This document shows, one piece after another, positions 4,982-5,056 of a DNA stretch of 5,056 nt. Source of the DNA: Bacillota bacterium (GTDB lineage: Bacteria > Bacillota > Clostridia > Saccharofermentanales > UBA5734). The stretch spans positions 1 through 5,056 of the forward strand of contig JAEXPB010000218.1 of the NCBI GenBank assembly GCA_023438965.1, in the 5' to 3' direction. Below the pieces are notes generated by a model, which saw only the letters and a program-made list of their open reading frames with translations, made no database searches and was not told the DNA's origin. How positions within the stretch are numbered: the first letter of the stretch is position 1; each line of letters opens with the position of its first letter. The translations under genes were made by a program, and so were the position numbers.

Positions 4982-5056
4982 ATGAAGGATTTAATGATCA
5001 AGGAGATCAACCTGGCCCGGCATCCAACCATGTTCATTTTCCCGTTTCTCGGCTTG
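4982..5056 (+). CDS. Putative ABC-2 type permease, 5' fragment
   Basis: The first 25 codons of a gene cut by the window end. The peptide begins MKDLMIKEINLARHP and turns hydrophobic (MFIFPFLGL). Such a short polar, basic start followed by a first membrane helix is typical of the ABC-2 permease partners of YtrB-like ATPases, which often begin with a 'MK.L..K' pattern. It follows the ATPase stop by 6 bases and has its own Shine-Dalgarno site, so it is very probably the membrane partner of that ATPase. Too little is present to name the permease subfamily. Confidence 0.7.
   Translation, partial: MKDLMIKEINLARHPTMFIFPFLGL

Overview
The window (about 5 kb, GC-rich overall) looks like chromosomal DNA from a GC-rich Gram-positive bacterium of the Firmicutes (Bacillota) type. 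The evidence is strong GGAGG-type ribosome binding sites, consensus sigma-A promoters (TTGACA, 17 bp, TATATT), a secreted zinc-dependent phospholipase C of the Bacillus cereus / Clostridium alpha-toxin fold, and a YtrB-like ABC ATPase behind a palindromic operator. The genus cannot be read from the sequence. There is no RNA gene, insertion sequence, CRISPR array or phage gene that I can see.

Left half, minus strand (66-2922): a tight three-gene operon. In order of transcription it encodes a secreted zinc phospholipase C (2922-2047), a PaaK/CapK-type adenylate-forming enzyme (2050-746) and a peptidase S51 / class I glutamine amidotransferase-like protein (749-66). Both junctions are 4-base ATGA overlaps. 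Neither downstream start has a recognisable Shine-Dalgarno site, so translation is probably coupled. The phospholipase gene is clearly less GC-rich (about 53% in hand-counted lines) than the adenylating-enzyme gene (about 68% in two counted lines). This combination of genes is not one I recognise as a named system.

Middle (2923-3172): a 250-bp divergent control region with AT-rich DNA, a putative promoter for each direction and two perfect 8-bp inverted repeats, one in the phospholipase leader and one on the zupT -35 box. It separates a gene for a zinc-requiring secreted enzyme from a gene for a ZIP-family metal importer, so shared metal control is possible but unproven.

Right half, plus strand (3173-5056): a ZupT-like ZIP transporter, then after a 105-bp gap an ABC exporter operon (YtrB-like ATPase followed by the first 25 codons of a putative ABC-2 permease, cut by the window end). 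The ABC promoter is near consensus, and its -10 box and start point lie in a perfect 12+3+12 palindrome, as expected for a repressor operator of GntR/YtrA type. No regulator gene lies in the window.
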